Of a DNA stretch of 64,000 nt, positions 52,692-61,975 are shown piece by piece. Positions within the stretch are counted from its first letter, which is position 1; each line of letters starts with the position of its first letter. A program made the translations under genes and the position numbers. A model generated the notes under the pieces. That model did not search any database. It was given only the letters and a program-made list of their open reading frames with translations, and was not told the origin of the DNA. This stretch comes from Bacteroidota bacterium (GTDB lineage: Bacteria > Bacteroidota > Bacteroidia > Bacteroidales > F082): positions 186,001 to 250,000 of the forward strand of contig JAHLLA010000001.1 in the NCBI GenBank assembly GCA_020444415.1, read 5' to 3'.

Positions 52692-52748
52692 GCTGTTTAT
52701 CAGATGTATTTTTCTATTTTTGCGCTTTATTACTAAGCCCAAAAGCGT

Positions 52749-54041
52749 ATGTCAGTTCAAATTCAACCTACCAATTATCAGTTGCAATCAGTTGCCACTC
52801 AACAAATTTTCGATGATTCTGGCTGGTTATTGGATGCGCCGGGTGAAAAACTGCCGGGGCTAATCAGGGCCCTGTATGAAAAGAAACAACTGAACCTGCA
52901 TGGTTTGGATTATGGTATTTACACCTTCGCCGACTGGCTCCCGGTACAACGCATACTGAAAGGGTCGTTTGCACCTGTAACTTATAAAAGTAAGGGTTTA
53001 GCAAATTACTTAGGTCTTACTAATTTATATATCACTTTTAGCGGATACTGGCCTGAAAAAGGCATTGAGATGAAAACCTGCTCATTCAAGGAAACAGAAT
53101 CCTATTCAGTTTGCGCCCGGATGGAAGAAAATACGGATAAAATTTTGGTGGTCGCATCGGCAGGTAATACTGCACGTGCTTTTGCTAGGGTGTGCTCCGA
53201 TAATAACATTCCTCTGCTGCTATGTGTTCCTGAAGACAATTTAAATGCCCTTTGGTTTGATGAACCCATTAAAGACTGTGTAAAACTGGTTGTCAGCAAA
53301 AGTGGTGGTGATTATTTTGATGCCATTCATTTGTCGAATATTGCCAGCACCATGGATCAGTTTATAGCTGAAGGCGGCGCTAAAAATGTAGCACGCCGCG
53401 ATGGCATGGGAACCACCGTTTTATCGGCTGTTACTACCATTGGTAAAATACCTGATTATTATTTCCAGGCCGTAGGCAGCGGAACAGGCGCAATTGCAGC
53501 ATGGGAAGCCAATTTAAGGCTGATTGCGGATGGACGCTTTGGCTCAAATAAAATGAAACTGATGGTGTCGCAAAATGTGCCTTTCCACCCGATCTATAAT
53601 GCATGGAAAGCTGTTTCACGTGCTATGCTACCCTATGATGATGTATTGGCAAGGCAACATGTTGAAGAAATTGACGCTAAGGTACTTTCCAATCGAAAAC
53701 CACCCTATTCGTTGATAGGTGGATTATATGATGCCATGAAAGATGCAGGTGGTGATGTTTTGTTGGCTGATAACGCAGCAGCGCGCGAAGCAGCACAACT
53801 CTTTAAAAAACTGGAAGGCAATGACATTCATCCAGCTGCAGCTATTGCCACTGCCACATTAATACAGCAGGTTAAAGAAAATCGACTTGATAAAGATGCA
53901 CTCGTCATGCTCAACATTACCGGCGGTGGTGAGGAGCGGTTTCAGCAAACACATCAATTGTATTATTTAAAACCATCGTTAATTTTTGATATTGATCCTG
54001 ATGAGGAGGAAGTGAAAGAAAAATTGGAAAGGCTTTTTTGA
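52749..54041 (+). CDS. Cysteate synthase homologue (threonine synthase-like PLP enzyme)
   Basis: This 430-residue protein resembles the cysteate synthase branch of the threonine synthase family: GLDYGIYTFADWLPVQRI, YITFSGYWPEKGIEMKTCSF with KETESYSVCARM following, ASAGNTARAFARVC (PLP phosphate loop region), and QAVGSGTGAIAAWEA. In methanogens this enzyme makes cysteate from phosphoserine and sulfite for coenzyme M. In Bacteroidota cysteate is a precursor of sulfonolipids such as capnine, which fits better here. Confirming Ser/Thr specificity needs alignment. A TATTTTTG box (52715-52722) is a candidate -7 element. Confidence 0.84.
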   Translation: MSVQIQPTNYQLQSVATQQIFDDSGWLLDAPGEKLPGLIRALYEKKQLNLHGLDYGIYTFADWLPVQRILKGSFAPVTYKSKGLANYLGLTNLYITFSGYWPEKGIEMKTCSFKETESYSVCARMEENTDKILVVASAGNTARAFARVCSDNNIPLLLCVPEDNLNALWFDEPIKDCVKLVVSKSGGDYFDAIHLSNIASTMDQFIAEGGAKNVARRDGMGTTVLSAVTTIGKIPDYYFQAVGSGTGAIAAWEANLRLIADGRFGSNKMKLMVSQNVPFHPIYNAWKAVSRAMLPYDDVLARQHVEEIDAKVLSNRKPPYSLIGGLYDAMKDAGGDVLLADNAAAREAAQLFKKLEGNDIHPAAAIATATLIQQVKENRLDKDALVMLNITGGGEERFQQTHQLYYLKPSLIFDIDPDEEEVKEKLERLF

Positions 54042-54051
54042 TAAATTTTAA

Positions 54052-54159
54052 TTGTCTTCCTGAACGTAAGCAAAGCCTGCCTGTCGGCTAGGCTGGGATC
54101 TCATCCGTCATTGTTCTGAGGAGATTCTTCACTACACTTCATTCTGTTCAGAATGACAA
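54052..54159. repeat. MITE-like dispersed repeat with terminal inverted repeats
   Basis: A 108-base non-coding element ends in near-perfect inverted repeats TTGTCTTCCTGAAC (54052-54065) and GTTCAGAATGACAA (54146-54159), matching at 12 of 14 positions. Internal hairpins include CATTCTG-TT-CAGAATG (54140-54155). It lies between convergent stops (54041 and 54226). Similar GAATGACA-ended repeats are familiar in Bacteroidota genomes; copy number cannot be tested here. Confidence 0.6.
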
Positions 54160-54225
54160 ATCAAACTGCCTGTCTTTCAAAACGCAGTGATGAATCTAAT
54201 TTTAATTTGAACGGGATGAGAGAGG

Positions 54226-55224
54226 CTACTTAATCTCACTGAAATAACGCATGAACTGCATGCGTTCATACACTTCAGGATGGTCCACTTTACCCTGGCT
54301 GAGTTTGCCCCTGAACTGGTCGATATAATTATAACCCCGGTCCTCCATCCAATCGTTTACAAACTTGAGCACCTCAACAATATGTTCCGGTCCTTTTTTA
54401 TAAATACCCGAAGCCATCTGCGTTACCGTTGCCCCTGCCAACAACATTTTAATGACATCTTCCCCTTCATGAATCCCCGTTGAAGCAGCTATATCCATTT
54501 TGAGTTGTTTCGCCATAATAGCTGTCCAGCGCAATGTGTTGGCAATTTCATAACGATGGCTAAAAACTTGAGCAGAAGTAACTTTTAAAGCATCGATATC
54601 AATATCAGGACTTGCGAAGCGATTGAACATGACGATACCATCAGCACCATGCTCTTCCAGCCTTAAAATTACCCTGCCCAAATTGGCAAAATAAGGACTG
54701 ATTTTTATGGAAACCGGAATACTGACCAGGTCTTTCACTTTGTTGACAATATCATAATATACCTGTTCACTTTCAATGGAATTTTGATCAAAATTGAATG
54801 GCATCACGAAAATGTTCAGTTCCAACGCATCAGCACCAGCATCTTCAATCTGCCTGGCAAATGTTGTCCATTCCATGGCTGAAATACAATTAATACTCGC
54901 TATCACCGGTATCATTACCTTCTTTTTTGTATTCCTGATCAAATCCAGGTAAGTACCCAATTCTTTCTCTTTGATATGTTCATCAATATAATCGAGGGTT
55001 TCCGAATATTCTGAGTAGATGAGACCATCTTCCTTTGCTTTCTTCAGTCTATGGTCTGCTTCACGCATAATCTGTTCCTCAAAAATGGATTTCAGAACGA
55101 CGGCTGCAGCACCATTCTTATCAAGTTCAACAATGTCTTCCGCTGAATTGGTAAGGCCTGAACTTGCAATAACGATAGGGTTTCGCAATGTAAGTCCGAG
55201 ATAATTTGTTGTTAGGTCTGGCAT
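54226..55224 (-). CDS. Dihydroorotate dehydrogenase-like flavoprotein
   Basis: This 332-residue TIM-barrel protein of the DHOD/PreA superfamily starts TTNYLGLTLRNPIVIASSGL. It contains VIASINCISAMEWTTFARQI, AGADALELNIF, IPVSIKISPY, and ADGIVMFNRF, and an FMN-site-like STGIHEGEDVIKMLLAGAT. True PyrD activity is not evident. It lies 26 bases downstream of NfnB in the same direction, suggesting that it draws electrons from, or is co-regulated with, that complex. Relatives are often annotated only as dihydroorotate dehydrogenase-like. Confidence 0.82.
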   Translation of the reverse strand: MPDLTTNYLGLTLRNPIVIASSGLTNSAEDIVELDKNGAAAVVLKSIFEEQIMREADHRLKKAKEDGLIYSEYSETLDYIDEHIKEKELGTYLDLIRNTKKKVMIPVIASINCISAMEWTTFARQIEDAGADALELNIFVMPFNFDQNSIESEQVYYDIVNKVKDLVSIPVSIKISPYFANLGRVILRLEEHGADGIVMFNRFASPDIDIDALKVTSAQVFSHRYEIANTLRWTAIMAKQLKMDIAASTGIHEGEDVIKMLLAGATVTQMASGIYKKGPEHIVEVLKFVNDWMEDRGYNYIDQFRGKLSQGKVDHPEVYERMQFMRYFSEIK

Positions 55225-55250
55225 TTGAATATGATTTAAGAAATGGGTTA

Positions 55251-56738
55251 TTAATTTGCTTTTATTTTTTCCTGGATGTATTTGTGCATGCCTGCTGCTG
55301 CTTTCCGTCCATCGCCCATGGCGAGGATTACAGTAGCTCCTCCCCTAACGATATCACCACCGGCAAATAATTCAGGAATTGATGATTGCATCGTTTCCTT
55401 ATCCACAACTATGGTTCCCCAATCAGTCACTTTTAAATCAGCGAGTGCTTTCGGGATCAGCGGATTTGGCGAAACACCTACGCTCACCACCACGGTATCC
55501 ACATCAACATAAAATTCAGATCCTTCGATAGGAACGGGCCTGCGTCTGCCGGAAGCATCTGGTTCGCCTAATTCCATCTTCTGGATCTTCATTCTATTGA
55601 CACGACCGCTTTCATCGGCATAATATTCGAGCGGATTGTGGAGGTTCATAAATTCGATATCTTCTTCTTTCGCATGTTTGATTTCTTCTACCCGTGCCGG
55701 CATTTCTTTTTCCGAACGTCGGTAAATGATCATGGCCCTGTCGGCACCCAGACGTTTTGCTGTGCGTACAGAATCCATAGCTGTATTACCACCACCAATA
55801 ACCGCCACATTTTTACCGCTGATGACCGGGGTATCATAATCCGGATCAGCTGCATTCATAAGGTTTACACGGGTGAGGTATTCATTGGAGGAGAAAATAC
55901 CATTATAATTTTCACCCGGGATATTCATAAAACGTGGCAATCCGGCACCGCTTCCCACAAAGAAAGCTTCGAAACCATCTTTCTTCAGGTCGTCGAATGA
56001 AGCAGTTTTTCCCACGATAAAATTGGTCCTGAACTTCACACCCATTTTTTTCAGGTTGTCAATCTCCACATCTACAATAACATTGGGTAATCTGAATTCG
56101 GGGATACCATATTTGAGCACACCACCAATTTCGTGCAGTGCTTCAAAAACTGTAACATCATAACCAAATTTGGCAAGATCACCCGCGGCTGCCAACCCTG
56201 CCGGTCCGGAGCCTACAATACCCACTTTGATTTTGTTAGAATCAGCAACATTTGGCACATTCATTTTTCCGCTTTCTCTTTCATAATCTGCGGCAAAACG
56301 TTCCAGGTAACCAATGGCAACAGGTGGTTTTTTCAATTTTATGGTATAAAAACAGGTCGATTCGCACTGTACTTCCTGCGGACAAACCCGGCCACAAACT
56401 GCCGGAAGGCCATTGGTTTCTTTTAGCACAGAAGCGGCTCCCAGAAAGTCTTTTGTTTCAATCTTTTTAATGAATTTAGGAATATTGATTCCTACAGGGC
56501 AGCCTGTCATACAGGTAGGGTCAGGACAATCGAGACAACGCTGTGCTTCCAATATCGCATTTTCAATGGGCAGGCCAGAGTTGACTTCAATATTGCTCTT
56601 GTTACGGACGTTCGGGTCTTCTTCGGGCATTTTCACACGTTCGCGACTAGTTCGTTCCTTCGCTTTCATGCTTTTACGAATTTCAGCCCGCCATTCCTGG
56701 CTTCTTTCCTCTTTTAAATATTCCAGTATGTTTTCCAT
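55251..56738 (-). CDS. nfnB: NfnB-like large subunit (NADPH-dependent glutamate synthase small-chain family)
   Basis: This 495-residue flavoprotein has an N-terminal iron-sulfur segment (ILEAQRCLDCPDPTCMTGCP, then CGRVCPQEVQCESTC), an FAD-binding GIVGSGPAGLAAAGDLAKFG and an NADPH-binding VIGGGNTAMDSVRTA. It could be read as GltD, but the partner at 56738 is a NfnA/SudB protein rather than GltB, pointing to the NADH-dependent ferredoxin:NADP oxidoreductase, which couples NADPH, NADH and ferredoxin by electron bifurcation. Overlaps nfnA by one base (TAATG). Confidence 0.85.
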   Translation of the reverse strand: MENILEYLKEERSQEWRAEIRKSMKAKERTSRERVKMPEEDPNVRNKSNIEVNSGLPIENAILEAQRCLDCPDPTCMTGCPVGINIPKFIKKIETKDFLGAASVLKETNGLPAVCGRVCPQEVQCESTCFYTIKLKKPPVAIGYLERFAADYERESGKMNVPNVADSNKIKVGIVGSGPAGLAAAGDLAKFGYDVTVFEALHEIGGVLKYGIPEFRLPNVIVDVEIDNLKKMGVKFRTNFIVGKTASFDDLKKDGFEAFFVGSGAGLPRFMNIPGENYNGIFSSNEYLTRVNLMNAADPDYDTPVISGKNVAVIGGGNTAMDSVRTAKRLGADRAMIIYRRSEKEMPARVEEIKHAKEEDIEFMNLHNPLEYYADESGRVNRMKIQKMELGEPDASGRRRPVPIEGSEFYVDVDTVVVSVGVSPNPLIPKALADLKVTDWGTIVVDKETMQSSIPELFAGGDIVRGGATVILAMGDGRKAAAGMHKYIQEKIKAN

Positions 56739-57574
56739 TATGATAGAGTTTCAGCGGTTTTCAAATATCTTTCGTAGGCTTCCAGTTCCTGGTCCTTATA
56801 GGCGCCAAGCCTGGCCAGCATCTCATCAAAATCCACCTGGTGGGCATCAAACTCAGGACCATCAACACAAACAAATTTTGTCCGGCCACCCACGCTTACC
56901 CTGCAGGCACCACACATACCTGTTCCATCCACCATGATCGTATTCAGGCTGGCATAGGTTTCAATATTGTATTTCTTGGTTGTCAGGGCAGCATATTTCA
57001 TCATAATGGCCGGACCGATGACAACGGACAGATTCACTTTTTCCCGCTGGATTACTTCTTCCATTCCGGCAGTTACAAGTCCTTTTTTTCCATACGAACC
57101 ATCATCGGTCATGATGATCACCTCGTCAGAAAATTCCCGCATTTGTTTTTCGAGAATAATAAGGTCTTTAGAACGAGCCGCCAGGATGGTGATCACACGG
57201 TTGCCTGCTTTTTTAAATCCTTCAACGATAGGAAGCAATGGAGCAACGCCAACGCCACCACCGGCACACAATACGGTTCCTACTTTCTCAATATGGGTAG
57301 CTTCACCCAGAGGCCCAACGACATCCGTTACTTCATCACCTACTTCCAGGTTGCATAATTTCCCTGAAGTCACCCCTACTTTTTGCACGACCAGCGTTAT
57401 GTTGCCTTTTTTTGCATCCGCCGAAGCAATGGTCAAGGGTATTCTTTCGCCTTTTTTCCCTATTTTAATTATGACAAAATGCCCGGGTTTACGCGTCCGG
57501 GCAATTTCTGGTGCATCAAGCACGAGCTTTACGACATTTTTTGAAAAGATTTCCTTTTCTAAAATTTTGCTCAT
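56738..57574 (-). CDS. nfnA: NfnA-like small subunit (FAD/[2Fe-2S] NADH-binding)
   Basis: This 278-residue ferredoxin-NADP reductase-like protein of the sulfide dehydrogenase/Nfn type shows an FAD-binding region (GHFVIIKIGKKGERIPLTI), an NAD-binding LCAGGGVGVAPLLPI, and a C-terminal [2Fe-2S] motif VDGTGMCGACRVSVGG ... FVCVDGPEFD. This matches the family in which an Asp (in the DGTG) helps three Cys to bind the cluster. It begins the nfnA-nfnB-DHOD-like run. Start ATG 57574. Confidence 0.88.
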   Translation of the reverse strand: MSKILEKEIFSKNVVKLVLDAPEIARTRKPGHFVIIKIGKKGERIPLTIASADAKKGNITLVVQKVGVTSGKLCNLEVGDEVTDVVGPLGEATHIEKVGTVLCAGGGVGVAPLLPIVEGFKKAGNRVITILAARSKDLIILEKQMREFSDEVIIMTDDGSYGKKGLVTAGMEEVIQREKVNLSVVIGPAIMMKYAALTTKKYNIETYASLNTIMVDGTGMCGACRVSVGGRTKFVCVDGPEFDAHQVDFDEMLARLGAYKDQELEAYERYLKTAETLS

Positions 57575-57784
57575 ATTTTTTTATCTGTTAAAGTTCTATT
57601 AATTCTGTTGCCTTTAAGAAGGGTAAATTTAGGAAATATACAAGCCTCTAATCTATTAACTTATAGCTGTTTATGCTATATTCAGATTATCAGGAAATTA
57701 GCTGTTTAATTTATATTTATTCTAATTGGAAGGCGTTGAAATATGATGTAACTGCTCAACTGCTTTCGAAAGAAAATACTTCAC

Positions 57785-60700
57785 TTAATCTGGTTTGATG
57801 ACTTCGCCGGAATTTGAATTGTCATCCGTATGAATCACATAAATTCTTCTTCTGCCATCCATTTTTACCGATACCGGTTCATTAAATTCGACATGGTTGA
57901 AAAATTTTCCCTGCTGAATTACTTTTTGATTATCCAACAGTTCATATTTAATGTAGCTTCGTGTGATCTCCGGTTGAACCGTAAAATACCCCACATCCAT
58001 GGTTGTTACATTATGAAAGAAGTGTGAACCTGATGAAGCATCCAATGGAAAATCATCCAGGCTCGTTTCCACAATAATTTTTGCATTGGATATCTGGTGC
58101 CATTTAACGGGAATACCAATCCAACGATCTCGTGTGCCCCACCTTCCCGGCCCCATCAAAATGTATTTTTTATTGGCATCCTGCATGCTGGCATTGATCT
58201 TTTCGATTTCAAGTGCCATTTCAAGGGTTTTGCTTTTATCAAAATGGGTGGGATCCACATAAATCACATCCCTGATATCATCCACACAGCCATTTCCCAT
58301 GCCTTTTTCCGAGAAAAGAATGATCTCCTTCTTATCAATTTCCTTCAAATTTACATCACACTTTTGCATGCTGCTGATCAGCGGTTTGATCTGCAAGAGG
58401 TAGAAAGATGCTTTGCCATCTTTATCCCTTTTCAAATCAACTGCATACTCAATTTCAATGGCGGTTCCCATGGCATCTTTTCCGAGTTCCAGGATGAGTT
58501 GCAGGGCTTTAGCCAACTCGATATAATTGTGCTTCAGAATATTGGCAAAGTCAACAATGCGGGGCCCACGTTTCCGCAGCCCAGGATAAATGGTATTGTT
58601 ATCGGGGTCGTAAACCGATGCACAATGTGTTAAAGTGCCATGCCGCTCTGAAACCGACATATCTTCTTCCGAAATGCCCGCTAACTCACCTTCCAGCAGA
58701 TCCAGGTCTTTGCGTTTCATATCAATGGCATAAAACCATACCTGGGAATTGTTAAATTGATCTTTCAGTGAGTTGATCCGGGTAGCCGGATATTTAGGTG
58801 AAAACCTGTAAGCGCGGTTTCCTTCCACCACGTATTTACCAAGCCCGACCGAAGCGATGGCAAAACCTTCTTCCGGTTTCATGTGTGCGAAAGGATAAAA
58901 ATTAAAGGACTGCGCTACACCGCTGATGTGCGGGTAATACAAATCGTCATATTGGTTGCCCACAACTTCCTGAATGACCACGGCCATCTTCTCTTCTTCT
59001 ATCTTATAATCAATAGCTTTTACATAGCCTTTGGCCGTACTTGAATACACGGACGCATATACCAGTTTGACAGCTTCACATACTTTCTTAAGCCGTAATT
59101 TATGGTTAGGATGATTATTGGGTAAAAGATAGGTTTCAAAAATGCCTGCAAAAGGGCGCATCAAAGAGTCTTCAAATAAACCGGATGACCTGATGGCCAG
59201 TGGCCGTTTTAATTTTTTTAGCAAGTGATCCAGTTTTTTCACCAATTGATCTGAGAGTTTTCCTTTAATGAAAATCTCTCTTATCCGTTCGTAATTTTTT
59301 TCGTCTACGATTAACGAAGAAAAGTCATTGTTGCTGATAAATTCTTCGAACTCGCGGGTTCCGATAATGAAAGTTTTGGGTGTCCTTATTCGGATATCAG
59401 TCAAGTGCTCATCAAAATTATATTTGTTGATCAGCGCATTGATAAATGCAAGCCCTCGGCCTTTACCCCCCATTGAACCATCTGCCAGTGTATAGATATT
59501 ATCTTCTGTTACTTCTGATTTTGTAGTGTAGGGTAAAATGTTACCGGTATCCTGCTCATTCCTGTTTTCCTTGATCATTTGAAGAATGGCATTACGCAAT
59601 TCATCCGTATTTTTAAAATCGGATACTTTTTTCGGGTTTAAAATACTGGCAGCGCGTATTTCGCCCCTGGCCATCAACCACATGGAAAGGTGATCGCGAC
59701 TGGCATGAAACAGCAAAGAATCTTCGGGAATAGTGCGTAACTGATCCTCAAACATTTTTAGATTCTCCGCCCTTGAAATTTCATTGCCATCTCCATCTTT
59801 AAAAACAAAATCGCCAAAACCGAGGTAATTCGTTAAAAAACTTTGAATATCCTGGTACAGGGTTTCTGAATGTTTATGTATGAAAAGTGAGTTGTATTGC
59901 TTTGCCACATCGGCATAGGTATGGTCGGCTGATTGAAGTATAGTGGGCAGGTTTTTTAATTTTTTATGAGCAAATTTGAGTAATTCTATGCCGGCATCTT
60001 CATCCAGTTTTCCATTTCTTTCAAATTTAACATCTGAAATAAGACAGAGCATATAATTCTTGTATTCATTAAGTATTTCAGTAGCTTCCTCGAAATTGGT
60101 GGCCAATAATATTTTTGGCCTCGCCCGCATCCTGAGCACTTTATAAAGTTCGTCCGTACCTACTTCTTCTATTATTTCTTTCGTCTGGTTCATCACCACA
60201 TGGTACAAAAACGAAAGATAGCGGGTGTAATAATCAGGTGAATCTTCAACCACTAATATCACCCTTACTTTTCCAATCTTCGTATCATTCTCCACATTGA
60301 TCTTGTCCTCTAACAATTTAATCATTGAAAAGAAAATACTGGTATCTCCATTCCAGGTAAAGATCTTATCAACGTAATCAATTTTCTTAATTTCCTCCGT
60401 AAAATAACCTAAGTCTGTACTGTTGTTCAGCAACAGATAAATCGGGATATAGGGATATTGCTTTTTAATTTCTTCACTAACAAGCAAGGGTGTTTTCTTA
60501 TCAACACCCACCATATAGATGATCAGATCGAAATGTTTGTTACTCAGATTTTCGAGGGCAAACTCAATGGAAGATGCAGCCGTTATCCGCGGGATGGACG
60601 TCAGGTTCAACTGTCCATATTGTCCCAGCATATGTTCTGAAAAGCGCCCTTCTTTCTCAATCGCATAAGCATCATAAAGACTTGAAATCAAGAGAATTTC

Positions 60701-61222
60701 GCGCACTTTAAAAGGCATCAGGTCGTGATAAAGATCCCGGTTGTCCGTATATTTATTCAGAAACTTTTGTAAAAACTGGTTATTGATAGAACTTTTCACT
60801 TTTTGGTCTGATTTGCTTTTTCTATTTGATTCCGCTTGAATTTCAAGTCCGGTCCTGTTCAGATATCTTACGATTAAATTACTAAGGTTGTGGAGAAAAT
60901 TCTCCAGGTCAAGTTTATTTTTATCGCTATGGATAATCGTTTGATCGTGTAAACTTAATACAATAGTCCCCTTCTTTCCGTCCTGTGCAGAAAATAATTG
61001 TTCAAAACATTTTTCCGTCTTTTTAAAACCGGATGTGCTGAACTCCTGCTGATTAAAAACTAGCTGCAGACCCGAACAAGAAACAAATTCATGATGGTTT
61101 GAATAAATCTGAACCAACTGCTTGAAGCTGGCCTCCGGATTTTTATTCTGATTCAATAGATGATTGATCTGATTAAACAACTCCAGTGAATCGGGATATT
61201 GAAAAGGGTGGCCTGAAGGCAT
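57785..61222 (-). CDS. GAF-like / double receiver-like / ATP-grasp (PEP synthase-like) protein
   Basis: This 1145-residue protein is the full-length version of the truncated one at 1-2361. Residues about 1-140 are GAF-like. About 170-305 is a degenerate receiver (ILLISSLYDAYAIEKEG; no clear phospho-acceptor) and about 325-470 a second receiver-like domain (RVILVVEDSPDYY; LISDVKF; LFIHKHSETL). From about 590 comes the ATP-grasp: GGKGRGLAFINALI, AIRSSGLFEDSLMRPFAGIF, MAVVIQEVVG, and IEIEYAVDL with FYLLQIKPL. The C-terminus has ILMGPGRWGTRD, GSHFFHN (H1067) and KMDGRRRIYVI. The PEP barrel is absent. It is divergent from a LuxR-type regulator (95 bases between). TAACTTTG (61245-61252, minus strand) may be its -7 box. 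Confidence 0.86.
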   Translation of the reverse strand: MPSGHPFQYPDSLELFNQINHLLNQNKNPEASFKQLVQIYSNHHEFVSCSGLQLVFNQQEFSTSGFKKTEKCFEQLFSAQDGKKGTIVLSLHDQTIIHSDKNKLDLENFLHNLSNLIVRYLNRTGLEIQAESNRKSKSDQKVKSSINNQFLQKFLNKYTDNRDLYHDLMPFKVREILLISSLYDAYAIEKEGRFSEHMLGQYGQLNLTSIPRITAASSIEFALENLSNKHFDLIIYMVGVDKKTPLLVSEEIKKQYPYIPIYLLLNNSTDLGYFTEEIKKIDYVDKIFTWNGDTSIFFSMIKLLEDKINVENDTKIGKVRVILVVEDSPDYYTRYLSFLYHVVMNQTKEIIEEVGTDELYKVLRMRARPKILLATNFEEATEILNEYKNYMLCLISDVKFERNGKLDEDAGIELLKFAHKKLKNLPTILQSADHTYADVAKQYNSLFIHKHSETLYQDIQSFLTNYLGFGDFVFKDGDGNEISRAENLKMFEDQLRTIPEDSLLFHASRDHLSMWLMARGEIRAASILNPKKVSDFKNTDELRNAILQMIKENRNEQDTGNILPYTTKSEVTEDNIYTLADGSMGGKGRGLAFINALINKYNFDEHLTDIRIRTPKTFIIGTREFEEFISNNDFSSLIVDEKNYERIREIFIKGKLSDQLVKKLDHLLKKLKRPLAIRSSGLFEDSLMRPFAGIFETYLLPNNHPNHKLRLKKVCEAVKLVYASVYSSTAKGYVKAIDYKIEEEKMAVVIQEVVGNQYDDLYYPHISGVAQSFNFYPFAHMKPEEGFAIASVGLGKYVVEGNRAYRFSPKYPATRINSLKDQFNNSQVWFYAIDMKRKDLDLLEGELAGISEEDMSVSERHGTLTHCASVYDPDNNTIYPGLRKRGPRIVDFANILKHNYIELAKALQLILELGKDAMGTAIEIEYAVDLKRDKDGKASFYLLQIKPLISSMQKCDVNLKEIDKKEIILFSEKGMGNGCVDDIRDVIYVDPTHFDKSKTLEMALEIEKINASMQDANKKYILMGPGRWGTRDRWIGIPVKWHQISNAKIIVETSLDDFPLDASSGSHFFHNVTTMDVGYFTVQPEITRSYIKYELLDNQKVIQQGKFFNHVEFNEPVSVKMDGRRRIYVIHTDDNSNSGEVIKPD

Positions 61223-61317
61223 AAAGCTGGTGTTTTAAACTTTACAAAGTTAATTTGAAATGTTGAAATAACATTTTGTATTTTCGCTTTTTGTTCAAAA
61301 ACAAGTAATTCTTCAAC

Positions 61318-61974
61318 ATGATCTATGTTGCTATCCTTGATGAACACCCAGTAGCCTGCGATGCCATAAAAGCATTGCTGCATGATGCTGATGATATTGC
61401 AATTGAAGGATGCAGCACCACTTACAGAGAACTCATCAGCAAACTTTCAGAAAATCAAACCCATGTTATATTGCTGGTATTGTACCAGCCCGATGAAAAT
61501 GATATTGAGAGTATTCGTTTGTTGAATCAGCGGTTTCCAAAAGTAAAGGTACTTGTGCTTTCGATGTTTAAAGATGAACGGTTCATTTTGAAGATGATCA
61601 AAGCGGGCGCTAAAGGGCATTTAAGCCGCGACACCAACCGTTCTGAAATTCTGGAAGCCATTTATACGCTCAGAAACGGCTATGAATTTTATGCCAAAAC
61701 CATCACAAACATCCTATTAAGCAGTTATTTAAGTGATGACCAAATTGATAATGATGAAAAGGAAAACCGTCAGAAAAGCTTATCGGACAGAGAAATGGAA
61801 GTGTTCAAACTATTTGCCGAAGGATTCTCAAACCGCGAAATAGCAGAACAACTGTTCATCAGTGTGAGAACCGTTGAAACACATAAGAACAACATCATGA
61901 AAAAGATCAATATCAAAACGACAGTTGATCTGGTAAAGTTTGCCATTAAAAATAATATCATTGACCTCGACTAA
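61318..61974 (+). CDS. LuxR-family regulator with degenerate receiver
   Basis: This 218-residue protein has a NarL-type layout. The receiver keeps the acidic pair (AILDEHP) but the phospho-acceptor position in HVILLVLYQPD is Val54 instead of Asp, and the conserved Lys before the last helix is Arg (GHLSRDTNR). The C-terminal LuxR helix-turn-helix is intact (LSDREMEVFKLFAEGFSNRE, then ISVRTVETHKNNIMKKI). It probably acts independently of phosphorylation. Divergent from the 1145-residue receiver-ATP-grasp gene, so the two may be functionally linked. Confidence 0.88.
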   Translation: MIYVAILDEHPVACDAIKALLHDADDIAIEGCSTTYRELISKLSENQTHVILLVLYQPDENDIESIRLLNQRFPKVKVLVLSMFKDERFILKMIKAGAKGHLSRDTNRSEILEAIYTLRNGYEFYAKTITNILLSSYLSDDQIDNDEKENRQKSLSDREMEVFKLFAEGFSNREIAEQLFISVRTVETHKNNIMKKINIKTTVDLVKFAIKNNIIDLD

Positions 61975-61975
61975 A

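Noticed and set aside
55251-56738. Glutamate synthase small chain
   Set aside because: Sequence alone permits GltD, but the overlapping NfnA/SudB partner and lack of GltB favour NfnB.
56840-57602. Plus-strand open frames of 172-211 codons
   Set aside because: Antisense to nfnA, with no homology I recognise.
58097-58633. 178-codon plus-strand open frame
   Set aside because: Antisense to the conserved C-terminal half of the 1145-residue protein.
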